DNA of 64,000 nt from JBQQPY01 sp052258065 (GTDB lineage Bacteria > Pseudomonadota > Gammaproteobacteria > Enterobacterales > Enterobacteriaceae). The stretch is taken from positions 1 to 64,000 of the forward strand of contig JBQQPY010000002.1 in the NCBI GenBank assembly GCA_052258065.1, in the 5' to 3' direction. Shown piece by piece: positions 41,728-52,549 of the stretch; the first letter of the stretch is position 1, and each line of letters begins with the position of its first letter. The notes below the pieces were generated by a model. The model was not told the DNA's origin and did not search any database. It worked only from the letters and a program-made list of their open reading frames with translations. Made by a program: the position numbers and the translations under genes.

Positions 41728-43347
41728 TTTATTTTCTACCCTGCGTAAACAGCGGCTCTGGAATTTCCCCGGTGGCATCCATCCTCCCGAAATGAAAAGA
41801 CAGTCCAGCGGCATAGCAATAAAGTCTTTTCCGCTGCCTGACAAACTAATTATCCCCCTAAAACAGCATTTGGGTCCAGCAGGAGAATTGCGGGTGAAGG
41901 CCGGCCAGAAAGTGTTGCGAGGTCAGCCTTTAACCTCCGGCAGAGGCCGAACCTTACCGGTACATGCATCTACCTCCGGCACCATCGCGGCGATTACCCC
42001 GAAGCGGACCGCACATCCGTCCGGGTTAGCGGAGTTGAGCGTGATTTTATTGCCCGATGGCCACGATCGCTGGGCAGAGCGTCAGCCGGTCAGGAATTTC
42101 CGCCAATGTCTGCCGGCGCAGCTACTTGATCGCATCCACCAAAGCGGGATTGCGGGTCTGGGCGGTGCGGGTTTTCCCACCGCGGCTAAACTCAGCGGTG
42201 AAATGTCTGAGGCAAAAACGCTTATAATCAATGGCGCCGAATGCGAACCTTATATAACAGCTGATGACCGGCTGATACAAGAACATGCGGATGATATTGT
42301 CACCGGCATGGCAATCTTGCGTCATATACTGAAACCGCAACGCCTGCTACTCGGTATTCAGGACAATAAACCCGAAGCGATTACTGCCCTGGAAACCGCG
42401 CTTCGCCATTGCCCAGTTGGTGAACTGCGGGTTATTCCGACTAAATATCCTTCCGGCAGTGCAAAGCAATTAATCAAAATACTGACTGGCAAAGAAGTGC
42501 CCGTAAGGCAGCATTCTGCCGCTATTGGCGTGATAATGTTAAATGTGGGTAGCGTCTATACGATCAAGAAGGCGATTATTGATGGCGAAGCGCTGACTGA
42601 GCGCGTGGTGACCCTGACCGGCGAAGCGCTGACGCAGGCCGGCAATGTTTGGGCACGCCTTGGTACGCCGGTAAGTCACCTGCTCACCCATGCCGGCTTC
42701 ACGCCTACTGCCGAACCGATAGTTATTATGGGTGGGCCCCTAATGGGCTTTACTTTACCGGCGCTAGACGTGCCGGTGGTTAAAAGCAGTAATTGCCTTC
42801 TGGCACCCTCCGAGCGTGAACTCGCGCTGACTGGGCCGGAGCAAAGCTGTATCCGCTGCAGTCGATGCGCAGATGCCTGCCCCATTAGCCTGCTACCGCA
42901 GCAACTCTATTGGTTCAGCCGGGGGAAAGAGCACGATAAGGCCCGCCAGCATTACTTGTTTGATTGCATTGAATGCGGAGCCTGCGCCTATGTCTGCCCC
43001 AGCAATATTCCGCTGGTACATTATTACCGCCAGCAGAAAGCAGAAATCCGTGCGCTAGAAGATAAATCGCAGCGCGCGGCGCAGGCTAAAGCGCGCTATG
43101 AAGCAAAGTTAATACGGCACGCGCGAGAAAAAAACCAAGGCTCGCCTACCACCAGCAGGCCGCGTTGAAACTCAACAAGGCCGCCGTTCTAGCCCCAAAC
43201 GAGCTTGATAGCCGAGAGCGAAGCAGCGTCGTTATGCCGAACGGCTCACCGCAAGAAGTCGTCGCTGCCGCTATAGCCCGGGTCAAAGCCCGACGCAAGG
43301 CACTACAAGACAGCCACACGCCGCGCCGCCGACCGGAAGCTAAATAG
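41720..43347 (+). CDS. rsxC: electron transport complex subunit RsxC, one frameshift, short tail
   Basis: Peripheral NADH/FMN and Fe-S subunit. The catalytic part is intact in one frame to 43168: GGAGFPTAAKL and NGAECEPYITADD for flavin/NADH binding, then CIRCSRCADACP and CIECGACAYVCPS for two 4Fe-4S clusters. At 43128-43134 a run of seven A should be eight. The next frame then continues RLAYHQQAALKLNKAAVLAP and EVVAAAIARVKARRK to 43347. Only the alanine- and lysine-rich repeat tail is affected. That tail is 740 residues in total in E. coli and variable between species. The start has AGGAG four bases upstream. Probably still active as a 482-residue protein. Confidence 0.92.
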
Positions 43348-43993
43348 CATTAATGCGCGTAAGGAGAACCGCGGCCGCCGCCAACGCCGGAATGAAAACG
43401 CGGCGGCAGAGAGATTAAACTGGCGACGCACCCGTTCACGCCGCCTCGCTAAGCATGCTCAACACCGAACCACCCAAAGAGAGTATCTCGCAATAATTAA
43501 AAACGTGTTATGACGACAATTATACCTATCAGAGATAAAAGAAGTTTAGGTATCACGATCGATGCAAAGAGGCATGAGAGGTGCACTCTAATCCTGAATG
43601 TACCGCATTAGCTTTCCCCGGTAGGTGAGCGTAGCGAACTACTGACCCTTAGATGTCACAGAATAGCGTAAGGCACCTGCTGCTAAGCAGTTTTTTATAT
43701 CACTTTTCACCGTTTTAATTGTCGCTAGACGAAAGTTTTAATTGTCGTCAGACATAAGGACGTAATTACCGCCGCTGTCATCTGGGGAAAGCTTAGCGTT
43801 AAAAATCTCAGCAAAATACAACGCAATCACGGCACGGAAAAACCATGCCGTCACTGAGCGGTAACGGCACTAAAAGTGATAAGGTTATCATGCCTAGCGT
43901 TGCGCCACCCCTGGCAGGCAAGAGCAACGCGACCAGTAGAAGATAGAGCATGATATTACTATCGCAACCATAATTTCGCCTAAAGAGGACTAG
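43348..43993. other. gap inside the rsx cluster
   Basis: 645 bp between rsxC and rsxD, which nearly touch in E. coli. The first 150 bp still reads as an arginine-rich tail like the RsxC repeats, so rsxC has probably lost its end. Near 43717-43765 is a near-perfect direct repeat, GTTTTAATTGTCG(C/T)..AGAC twice, resembling the edge of a mobile element. Nothing else recognised. Confidence 0.5.
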
Positions 43994-45034
43994 ATGGCGT
44001 TTAGAATTGCATGCTCTCCCTTTGCTCATAACCGGCAGACTACCCAGCAAATCATGATTCAAGTCATCATTGCCTGCCTGCCGGGGCTGGCGGCATTAAC
44101 GTATTTTTTCGGCAGCGGCATTCTTATTCAACTGGCATTAGCTTGCACTACCGCGCTGTTTTCTGAGGGTGTAGTACTCAAATTCCGCCGGCAGACGCTG
44201 GCGCCGCGCCTTAGCGATGGAGCGGCTCTGGTTACGGCCTTTCTTCTGGCGCTCAGTTTGCCGCCGCTGGGCCCGTGGTGGATGATAGTACTCGCAACGG
44301 CGTTCGCAATTATTATCGCCAAACAGCTCTACGGCGGGCTCGGCCACAATCCCTTCAATCCTGCAATGGTGGGATATGTAGTGCTATTAATTTCATTCCC
44401 TGTTCAGATGACAAGCTGGTCGCCGCAGCAAAGTCTTCTGCTGCATCCTGCCTCCCTGAGGGAGAGCATCGCATTAATCTTTACCGGCGCCACGCAGGAC
44501 GGCCTGACGTTTGCGCAACTGAGCACCACCTTCGATGGCGTAACCCAAGCCACTCCACTAGACGAGTTTAAAATCGGACTGCGTACCGGCGCGACGACTA
44601 AATCACACTCTTACAGGGACTGGCAGGCGAACGTGGGGTGGACCTGGGCTAATATTGGCTTTTTAGTAGGTGGGCTATATCTAATCTGGCACCGAATAAT
44701 TAGCTGGCATATTTCGCTTAGCAGTCTTGCTACCATGCTGATTTGTGCCGGCCTTGGGCATTGGCTTGCGCCAGCGGTAAGCGCTCCCGCTTTACTGCAC
44801 CTATTTTCAGGCGCTACTATGCTGGGTGCGTTTTTCATTGCTACTGACCCGGTCACTGCTGCCACTACTGTCAAAGGACGGCTTATCTTTGGCGCGTTAA
44901 CTGGTCTATTGGCATGGCTTATCCGTACCTGGGGAGGTTATCCTGATGGCGTAGCCTTCGCTATACTGCTAGCCAATATCTGCGTACCGCTGATAGATCA
45001 TTATACTCAGCCGCGGGCATATGGCCATGGCTAA
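43994..45034 (+). CDS. rsxD: electron transport complex subunit RsxD
   Basis: Membrane flavoprotein subunit. 346 residues (E. coli 352), about nine hydrophobic helices. FMN is attached covalently to a threonine in the family. The motif DGVTQATPLD is present with Thr187. QLYGGLGHNPFNPAMVGYVV, LLSGATMLGAFF-like (LFSGATMLGAFFIATDPVTA) and RTWGGYPDGVAFAILL are conserved. The ATG follows AAAGAGGACTAG. Intact. Confidence 0.95.
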   Translation: MAFRIACSPFAHNRQTTQQIMIQVIIACLPGLAALTYFFGSGILIQLALACTTALFSEGVVLKFRRQTLAPRLSDGAALVTAFLLALSLPPLGPWWMIVLATAFAIIIAKQLYGGLGHNPFNPAMVGYVVLLISFPVQMTSWSPQQSLLLHPASLRESIALIFTGATQDGLTFAQLSTTFDGVTQATPLDEFKIGLRTGATTKSHSYRDWQANVGWTWANIGFLVGGLYLIWHRIISWHISLSSLATMLICAGLGHWLAPAVSAPALLHLFSGATMLGAFFIATDPVTAATTVKGRLIFGALTGLLAWLIRTWGGYPDGVAFAILLANICVPLIDHYTQPRAYGHG

Positions 45035-45061
45035 GGAAGATAAAATGTTAAGGAAAATAGA

Positions 45062-45700
45062 ATGTTAAAGACAATTAGGAAGCACAGCACGATTCTTGCC
45101 GTATTCGCCGCCCTCGCCACGGGGCTGACGGCAGTGGTTAATAGCCTGACTACGAGCAGCATTAAAGCCCAGGCGGCTAAGCAGAAAATGCAATTGCTTG
45201 ATCAGGTGCTACCGCCGAATCTTTATAACAATAAGCTGCTAGACGAGTGTTATCTGGTAACCGACACGGCGCTCGGCAGTACCGCGTCTCACCAGCTTTA
45301 TTTAGCGCGCAAAGATGGGACGCCGGTAGCGGCAGCAGTCGAGTCCACCGCGCCGGATGGCTATGCGGGAAGCATCGAGTTACTAATTGGCGCGGATTTC
45401 TCCGGGAATGTATTCGGCGCCCGGGTGACGCGCCATCATGAAACACCGGGGCTGGGCGAAAAAATCGAGTTACGCCTTTCCGATTGGATCACCCACTTTA
45501 CCGGAAAATCCCTACGCTCGGATAACGAAAAGAGTTGGGCAATAAAGAAAGACAGTGGTATGTTTGATCAGTTCACTGGCGCTACCATCACTCCTCGGGC
45601 AGTAGTCAACGGCGTGAAACGCACCGCTATCTTTTTGAAGACAAACCTTAATACACTAGAGCAGATGCCGCATTGTGAAGAAACTGCACATGAATCATGA
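45062..45700 (+). CDS. rsxG: electron transport complex subunit RsxG
   Basis: Single-span, periplasm-facing flavoprotein subunit. 212 residues (E. coli 206). Helix at about 10-30, then the FMN-binding domain with HHETPGLGEKIE and the flavinylation motif FTGATITPRAVV (acceptor Thr175). Its stop shares ATGA with rsxE. A partial duplication, ATGTTAAGGAAAATAGAATG, precedes it; the first ATG is out of frame. Intact. Confidence 0.95.
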   Translation: MLKTIRKHSTILAVFAALATGLTAVVNSLTTSSIKAQAAKQKMQLLDQVLPPNLYNNKLLDECYLVTDTALGSTASHQLYLARKDGTPVAAAVESTAPDGYAGSIELLIGADFSGNVFGARVTRHHETPGLGEKIELRLSDWITHFTGKSLRSDNEKSWAIKKDSGMFDQFTGATITPRAVVNGVKRTAIFLKTNLNTLEQMPHCEETAHES

Positions 45701-46413
45701 ATAAAGAAAAACTCATTATCATCAAGGGCTTGTGGCGCAATAACTCGTCGCTAGTGCAGTTACTGGGTTTGTGTCCGCTGCTGGCGATATCGAACACTGC
45801 TACCAATGCGTTTGGGTTGGGGATTGCAACCACGCTAGTGCTGGTTTGCACGAGTACTGCGATATCGGCTCTGCGTCGCTGGATCCCCGGCGAAATCCGC
45901 CTGCCGATTTATGTGATGATGATCGCCTCGATCGTGTCGACGGTAGACATGCTTATTAACGCCTACGCGTTTAATCTTTATCAATCTCTCGGCATTTTTA
46001 TTCCTCTCATCGTCACCAATTGCATCGTCATCGGTCGAGCGGAGACTTTTGCCTCGCAGCGACCGCCGTTGCTGGCGGCGCTGGACGGTTTCGCCATCGG
46101 ACTGGGCTTAACCTGCGCATTGCTCTTTCTTGGGGCCATGCGTGAGCTTCTCGGCAATGGCACGCTGTTTGATGGTGCGGATCAATTGCTGGGCGGTTGG
46201 GCATGCGTGCTGCGCATTAATGTATTTCACACTGACACACCGTTCTTGCTAGCAATGCTGCCACCCGGCGCGTTTATTAGCCTGGGCTTTATTCTGGCAG
46301 GAAAATACTTTATCGATCAATGCATGAAAACCAGGCAGCAGCAGGCTGCCCGATCGGTAGTACCGCAACAAGGGCAGCCCCGACTCCCAAGCACGTCAAA
46401 TTCCAGAAGCTAA
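45697..46413 (+). CDS. rsxE: electron transport complex subunit RsxE
   Basis: Membrane subunit homologous to RsxA. 238 residues (E. coli 231). LLGLCPLLAISNTATNAFGL and PLIVTNCIVIGRAE are the paired half-motifs. It overlaps rsxG by four bases (ATGA). In E. coli nth follows. Here an IS481 remnant begins within 30 bp, and no nth is seen. Confidence 0.95.
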   Translation: MNKEKLIIIKGLWRNNSSLVQLLGLCPLLAISNTATNAFGLGIATTLVLVCTSTAISALRRWIPGEIRLPIYVMMIASIVSTVDMLINAYAFNLYQSLGIFIPLIVTNCIVIGRAETFASQRPPLLAALDGFAIGLGLTCALLFLGAMRELLGNGTLFDGADQLLGGWACVLRINVFHTDTPFLLAMLPPGAFISLGFILAGKYFIDQCMKTRQQQAARSVVPQQGQPRLPSTSNSRS

Positions 46414-46419
46414 TATGAT

Positions 46420-46890
46420 GGAGTTTTACTAGCCAATACCGATTGAGATAATTGTTGATTGTAAGAGCTAGACATATCGGTACAATGTTAGATTAAGATC
46501 TTCACAAGGATAAAAATGGTGGCCTTGCAGCATATCTTCTATATGATTATCAAATCGCCCGACTATATTATTCGCCTGTAGTGGCATCAGTCGGCTAAGA
46601 CAGTGTTCTATATTAAGCTATGCACATAAGCGGTTAAATTTATGTTTCCCGGTGGCTAAGAATTGCCAGAGACTAAAAACGATCTGTAAATTTTTTGCCA
46701 TTATCTGTAAGTACCCAATGAATAGCTATGGAACATGCTCAACTAAAATCACATAAGAAACACCATGCATTAGACGCGGCTTTAGAGATGAACCAAACCC
46801 ATCGAGCTGCTTCATCTATACCTAGAAAAAGATAACGTCGTGAGATTTCATTTAGCATTTATGGAAAATATCTCAGATTAATATGTAGAT
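46420..46890 (-). mobile_element. IS481-type transposase remnant (C-terminal part)
   Basis: Minus-strand 3' half directly after rsxE. Contains GCCAATACCGATTGAGATAA, GTTAAATTTATGTTTCCCGG, AATAGCTATGGAACATGCTC and the AACGTCGTGAGATTTCATTT block found in all copies. Confidence 0.65.
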
Positions 46891-47340
46891 CACTAGTGCC
46901 TTAACAGTTAAAAAATAGCAATTTCAGTATCTGTAGCTAAAGCCAAAGACATTTTCCAAAACAGAAGCATGGGAAAGCGGATCATTACCCTCACTAAAAA
47001 TACATTATTACCCTTATGGCGGAAAGACCGAGCATAACGAACCTAGGCTATAGGTGTTGAAATTGTCCATGATCCTCATAGTTTGTATTGATATACACAA
47101 TTGACTTAAAAATGATTATAGCCAATGCCTGATATGTGACAAAGAAGCACAGCAGTTTGTTATTAAAATAATGCCATCTAGCTATATGCCTTCCGAGCAG
47201 ATTTTCAGGCTTCAATGGCAGCATTAAGCTCCTGAAGAGCGGGTCTGATTTTAGATGTTACAGGTTGCCTCACTATGGAGTCTAATCATAATCATATTTC
47301 TCTCTAAACTATATTCCTTAGTAGCCATCTTGTGATAAAA
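46890..47340. mobile_element. mosaic of B, G and IS481 fragments
   Basis: 46895-47010 matches the plus-strand family B start (AATTTCAGTATCTGTAGC). 47030-47075 matches family B DNLNTHS on the minus strand. 47110-47210 is repeated at 58975-59070 (called G: AGCACAGCAGTTTGTTATTA type). 47215-47340 is an IS481 N-terminus on the minus strand. Confidence 0.45.
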
Positions 47341-47419
47341 AGGCTAGGCAACGAAGATCTATATAATAATACAGAATTAAAGAGACTTGCTGTAGCTCAC
47401 CCTGGAGGCTGAAAGCCTT

Positions 47420-48330
47420 TTCATCTATTCCTTTTATATTCCGCTGCAAAGAATTATTAAAATCCTTATAGAAAATTAACTCAATATCTTGAACGATTGA
47501 TGCCATAGCGAATCAACGGTTCTTTCCTTAGCTTTTCTAAATAGTGATTTCATCCTGGAAAAATCGATCTGGATATGATTTAAATTCAGTTAACAAGACG
47601 GAAGACAAAGAAGCATCGCTTCTTTAGTCTCAATAGCTTCTCGTATATCATAAAATTTATGAATGGCTACATTATCTATTGTCACGATGCTTACTGACAC
47701 AAGCTCAAAAACAAATACCCGCTCTACATAAACAAAAAAGTATATCCGCTCATCACTCTAGCGAGTAGCATAGTTGCATTTAATCCAGATAAACCCATGC
47801 CAATAGTGCATTTCATTGTTTCGCGCCGCTTTTAATCTACTTATATTTTTTGTTTTTTCGGCTTTATTAATGATAAAAAACTTCTCTTGTGAAAATGTGA
47901 AATTTTCAGATGAAAATTTATACCCATGAACTACATCATTGCGCTTTTTAGCGAGACGTACGGTCTTTTTTACCGCTATCACATAACGGTAAAAATCGCG
48001 ATAGAGTGGCAAGGCTTGTTTCAATTCTGACAGCACTTTTCAGCGAGATTTATATTTAAGACCAGGTTAGATTACAAGACTCATTAATAAGCATCAGGAT
48101 AAAATGAGAATAGATTTTCTATATATTTAGAGGTGTAATTCCGGTCTTACGGAATTACTTACTCTAACGAGACGCAGAAGAGCCTATTTAATATCTATCC
48201 GCCGATGCACGTGCAGAGCCGCTTGCCTTAATTAATTCAATTGTTCTCAATCTTAAATCCGCACTGTGAGTGTGTGCCATTTAGGCCTTAGAGAAAAAAC
48301 TAGCCATAGCACACAACAGATGAAAGTGCT
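47420..48330 (-). mobile_element. IS630-type family C remnant, nearly full span
   Basis: Minus-strand copy with the N-terminal match at 48120-48290. A 92-codon open central frame lies at 47758-48036 (LSELKQALPLYRDFYRYVIA, then KKTVRLAKKRNDVVHGYKFS). The DDE end at 47440-47690 is degraded (EMLLCLPSC, then KS-LEKLRKEPL). This is the longest undamaged stretch of the family, but it still lacks a complete frame. Confidence 0.65.
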
Positions 48331-48401
48331 TTAGCTCCATAATGCTCCGGATCTTTTATAGCGCTGCAGGCGTAGCGTTTTTCTGTTGATCTGTCTTTTT
48401 C

Positions 48402-49822
48402 TCATAACGTCTGTAAATAGTCAAACAGCTCGCGTAGCAGCAGCGCCTTTCCTTCATCCCCTTTATAGGCCTGATACAGCGCCTCCAATTGCTGTATATA
48501 GGCCCCAAGCCGCGATTCAGTAAATCGAGTCTTGCGGTATTCCAGCCAGCGTAACCGCTCATCGTGATTCAACGTGTGGGGAAATTGCGCGTGCGGTAGC
48601 TGAACAGCAACGGCTTCAGGCGCGAGTCGACAAAGCTGATATCCAGCGTAGACAGATTTTCCGGCGCAGTGGCTTGAATGATATTCATCGCGGTGCGATC
48701 GGCATCGCTAAAAAACCCTTTATATAACTGCGCGTCTACGTCGTCAGAAGGCGTAAAGGGCATGCTTTCAGCAAACAGCGCTACTACTTTTTCTCTGATT
48801 TTCTGGCAACGACGCAGCCAAGCCAGATTGTCAAGACAGCGCTGACGACTTATGCCAAGCCGTTCGGCATCCATCAGTCGTAGAGTATTAGCGGGCGCCA
48901 GCACCGGGCATTTATTAAGATATACCAGTTTCAGCGGCACCGGCGCATCTACCCCTAGCGCGTCGCGTTGCGTGTACAGTCGGGTACGCAGTGCATCGCT
49001 ATCCAGATCTTGAAGGACCTGCATATCGCCGCTGAGATTGCAGACGATGAGCGCATTGGGATTATCAGGATGCCAGGCCAGGGGCGCAATCCAATCGGTA
49101 TTGCCGCAAGCGGCGCCGAACATACTTGAAATATGAACCAACGGTTTCATCGCTGCAATATCCACTAGTGCCTTCAACTTATGCTTGCTACGATGCTGGT
49201 AGAGATACTCAAACAGCTTCGGCTGCGCCTGGCGTATTAATTTAGCCATTGCAAGGGTCGCGTAGACATCGGCCACAGCGTCATGGGAATGCACATGTTC
49301 AATACCGTTGGCACGCGTCAAATTCTCTAGCCGAAAGCTAGGCAATCCCTGATTATTTAACGGCCACTCAATACCATCGGGACGCAGGGCATAGCAGGCG
49401 CGCACAACATCCAGTAAATCCCACCGGGAATTGCCCTGCTGCCAGCTCCAGCTGTAAGGGTCATAAAAATTACGGTAAAAAAGGTTGCGGCTGACTTCAT
49501 CATCGAAGCGCACATTGTTATAACCTAGTATGCAGGTACCGGGCACGCTAAATAATTGATGGATGCGGCGGGCAAATTCGGCCTCAGTGACGCCATCACG
49601 CAATGCCTGTTGGGGCGTAATCCCGGTAATGAGCACTGCCTCTGGCTCCGGTAAATAATCGTTAGCCGGGTGGCAAAAAAAGACTTCCGGCTCACCTAAA
49701 GCCTCTAACTGGCTGTCGACGCGAATACCCGCAAACTGTGCAGGCCGGTCAAACACTGGATGTTTACCGAACGTTTCATAATCGTGGACCAGAAATGTGG
49801 CCTGCACTAATGGGCTAGCCAT
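48402..49822 (-). CDS. sbcB: exodeoxyribonuclease I with one apparent one-base deletion
   Basis: 3'-5' exonuclease for single-stranded DNA in recombination and repair. DEDDh motifs include HDYETFG (first Asp and Glu) and HSHDAVADVYATLAMAKL. Frame 1 covers 417 residues to ...LLFSYRTRNFPTR. Relatives continue NFPGTLDYAEQQRWLEHRRQ. Here one base is missing in TTTCCCC (plus-strand 48578-48584). In the next frame HTLNHDERLRWLEYRKTRFT then AYIQQLEALYQAY run to the TGA at 48402. Restored length is 473 (E. coli 475). The start at 49822 follows AAGGGG. The catalytic domain is unaffected, and the last 57 residues depend on the frame. Confidence 0.9.
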
Positions 49823-50530
49823 GGTATAGTCCCCTTCTTTTAGGATTGTGGCTTCCTCTATGAATCATGTTTAAGACGTCTAGCATGCATACTTGCTTCC
49901 CTTGCGCGTGATGCTGATATAGAGATAATCACGCCTGCTCTGATAACAGAAAGCCAAGTAGAGAGAGCACTCATCGACTTTGGTGTGCAAAAGGCTTATC
50001 ACACTGGGGCCCATCATAGTAACTCATCTTTAGCTGAAAGATTGACTCGCATCCCGTAGCACAGCAATGCTCTTATCGCCTTATTTTAATGTAGTGTAAT
50101 GCAGACAGCACACTAAGCAGCAACGCGGCCACGCGGCGACTGATGACTTTGGCTTTTATCTTTCCCGTTCGGTTTCGCGTTCGCTACCCCTACCACTATG
50201 CGATTTTGTTCAGTCCCATTGTCGCCACGGTGACAGGGCAAAAGGAATCACTTCGGATAGACGATAGGCACGAATAACAGAAGAGTGAATAAGCGACAAT
50301 CATGCTAACGGGATGGCTAAAAAGGTAAAAATCGGTTTTGTTCAATAAATATATTTATTACTGCCAGCGCAGTGAGACCTGAGACCAGCGCTCACTGTAA
50401 CCTCAAATCATAAAGTTAGGTTTCACAAGAACCCGGAACGCCTAAGGCAACAAGTAGTTGCTGCCAAAAGGAGCATAGAAGAAAGCATGCCTTACTATTT
50501 GCTTGATCCCGTATCATCATACAGAGCTTC
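49823..50530. other. region upstream of sbcB with an unrecognised frame
   Basis: The plus strand at about 49870-50058 is open for some 60 codons: CILASLARDADIEIITPALI, TESQVERALIDFGVQKAYHT, then GAHHSNSSLAERLTRIP. It looks like a gene fragment, but I cannot name it. No start codon or ribosome binding site is clear. The rest has no recognisable content. Confidence 0.35.
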
Positions 50531-50534
50531 GTTG

Positions 50535-51580
50535 CATAGTCTCATGGATAGCAATATGGCTACTGAAAATATAGTTAAGCGTCACTACTAATTTAAAATT
50601 ATCAATACTGCTAAGTAAAATAATTTTTATTAAAATTAGTAGTTATAAATACGATATTATACTGAAGTTGTGCGAGACGGGAAAGTACTCACAAGCGCGC
50701 CCTGAAACTTCTGCGCACAAATAGATAAGCAAGGCGAATGCTGATTTCTATAGCTTAGGAAACTGCATCAGCGCCCTGCTTGTCGCTTTTTTGCAATGTA
50801 GCGACTACGCATATGGATTTATATATGAAGATTTGTTGAACTATATTCTTCAAGTATCTAGGATATTTTGTTAATTTTATTTTAAAAAATAGTAATTTAA
50901 TTAACATAGCATATTATCTTTAAGCCGGGGATGACAGTTAAGGGCAAAATATTACAATAATCATACTCTATGGTTAGGCAACTAAAACATTCAAAATCAC
51001 AGCTGCTCTTCAGGTAAGCAACGAACCAGCATCTACTTTAACCAAGCTTATGGCATCTCTTAACTGATTGTTTCTAAATGGAAAGAAGGAGATGGTGTTA
51101 AGAATGCTAGCCATATTCCTCATCGCTTACAGACGGCACCGCTACCCCCTAAAGAAGCAGTAGTAGCTTCCCTGCTGAAGACGATTTTCTCCTACTAGAC
51201 AATCTGTTGGCGGTCGTATGCGAATGACTGAAGCCCGCCGTATCTTAATCCAGCCTGGATTACTGTTTACGAAGCGTAACTTCGCACAGACAAGCATGCT
51301 GTACAGAAATATGAATGTATTAATTTTTAAGCTACAGCGAGCCACAATAGGCGCGGAGATAGTCAGCCTTGCAACTGCTTCAGACAAAGCTGTGTAACTG
51401 CAATATTGCAAAAAGATCCCGCGCAAAACAGTAGGCACACACTAAAAAACTTACTAAAACCGTAGATGCACACAAGCGAGTTATCCGCTAGAAGCGCATG
51501 TCGAATTCTTTGCGACTGTAGAACACACACTGAGCATATATCATCGGCCCTATGATACAATACATCTGGTAATTCGCATA
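50535..51580 (+). mobile_element. IS481-type transposase remnant carrying element D copy 2
   Basis: The left end is at about 50535-50579 (GGCTACTGAAAATATAGTTAAG). It is then interrupted by element D and resumes at 50937 (GTTAAGGGCAAAATATTAC). The N-terminus follows (FKITAALQVSNEPAST-like and WHLLTDCF), then RLTAPLPPKEAVVASLLKTI at 51130-51190. The end near 51490-51560 is a family B scrap (FFATVEHTLSIYHRPYD). Confidence 0.6.
50580..50936. mobile_element. element D copy 2 (MITE-like) inserted in IS481
   Basis: 357 bp flanked by the direct repeat GTTAAG (50574-50579 and 50937-50942). Starts CGTCACTACTAAT and ends GGGGATGACA. Shares ATACTGCTAAGTAAAATA, AGTTATAAATACG and GCATCAGCGCCCTGCTTG with copies 1 and 3. 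Non-coding. Confidence 0.8.
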
Positions 51581-51729
51581 TCGATGAGACTCTGATGAAT
51601 ACACTCGTGACGCTGCCGTTCAGGCCTGGGAAACCCGCTCTGGAAAGGTCAAAATGACTGAGTCATAGAAACAGGATCGATTAATCTTACTTTCTTAAAG
51701 ACATCTCAGCACAGTATCTTTATATACAC

Positions 51730-52060
51730 GGAATTACGCTAGTGATAAAGAATCTCAACGCCCATAGCCAAGGTTCGTTGTGCCTAATCTTCGCGCCGGC
51801 TCAGACCAACGCTCTATGGAAACGTTTTAAATTTATTCATAGACTCAAGCATGATAGTTGGCTAAACATGACGGAAATCAAACTCAACGTACTGACCCGA
51901 CAATGCCTAAATCGTCATATTGACAAGATTAAGACATTGGAAAATGAAGTCATTGCTTGGCAGACACAACACGACCTGATAAACGCTAAGATCTATTAAG
52001 ATTTTACTACTGATAATGCTCTTATTAAGCTTAAGCGTCTTTATTCTTAATTTAATATAT
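51730..52060 (+). mobile_element. IS630-type family B remnant (C-terminal part)
   Basis: The clearest C-terminal copy. 85 open codons at 51742-51999 read VIKNLNAHSQGSLCLIFAPA, RFKFIHRLKHDSWLNMTEIK and LNVLTRQCLNRHIDKIKTLE. These are IS630 transposase motifs (DNLNTH, PKHGSWLNMAE). A stop follows INAKIY; the normal end continues past it as TTDNALIKLKRLY. Confidence 0.7.
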
Positions 52061-52185
52061 TACGTGAAACTAGGGTTTTTAGGCATCCGGTCGATTCATC
52101 TCATGACATGGCGTACATTAAGCGTCTATTGTGAATTTCATTTAGAGACCTAATAACCTACTCAACCGACTACTCTTAAACTACA

Positions 52186-52504
52186 CTGTCACCAATAATT
52201 AAAATTCTTGATTCTGCTAAGCAGAGTAGCTTTTACTAAAATAAATGCTTATAAATACGCCATAACGCTAAAGACATGCAAAGCGCAAAAAGTATTTATA
52301 AGTGAGTCTTGAAGCTTCTTCGCGCTTATACGTAAGCGAAAAGAATGTCTGACTCGTATAGCCGCAGAAACCGCATCAGCGCTCTTATTGATATTTTTGC
52401 CACGCAGAGACGCGCATATAGCTACACTTTATTTTTATAAACCTCCTTGTAGGGGAAGAGTAATTTAGTTAGAATAGTTAATTAGCTTTAAACTAATCAT
52501 GATA
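52186..52504. mobile_element. element D copy 3 (MITE-like), internally shortened
   Basis: Starts CTGTCACCAATAATT and ends CTAATCATGATA, with flanks CTACA and CTATA that could be a mutated 5-bp duplication. Shares GATTCTGCTAAGCAGAGTAG, GCTTATAAATACGCC and CGCATCAGCGCTCTTATTG with the other copies. 319 bp against about 357. Confidence 0.7.
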
Positions 52505-52549
52505 CTATATTTAAAATAGTTAATTTTCAAGTATCTGTATACTTTGCTA

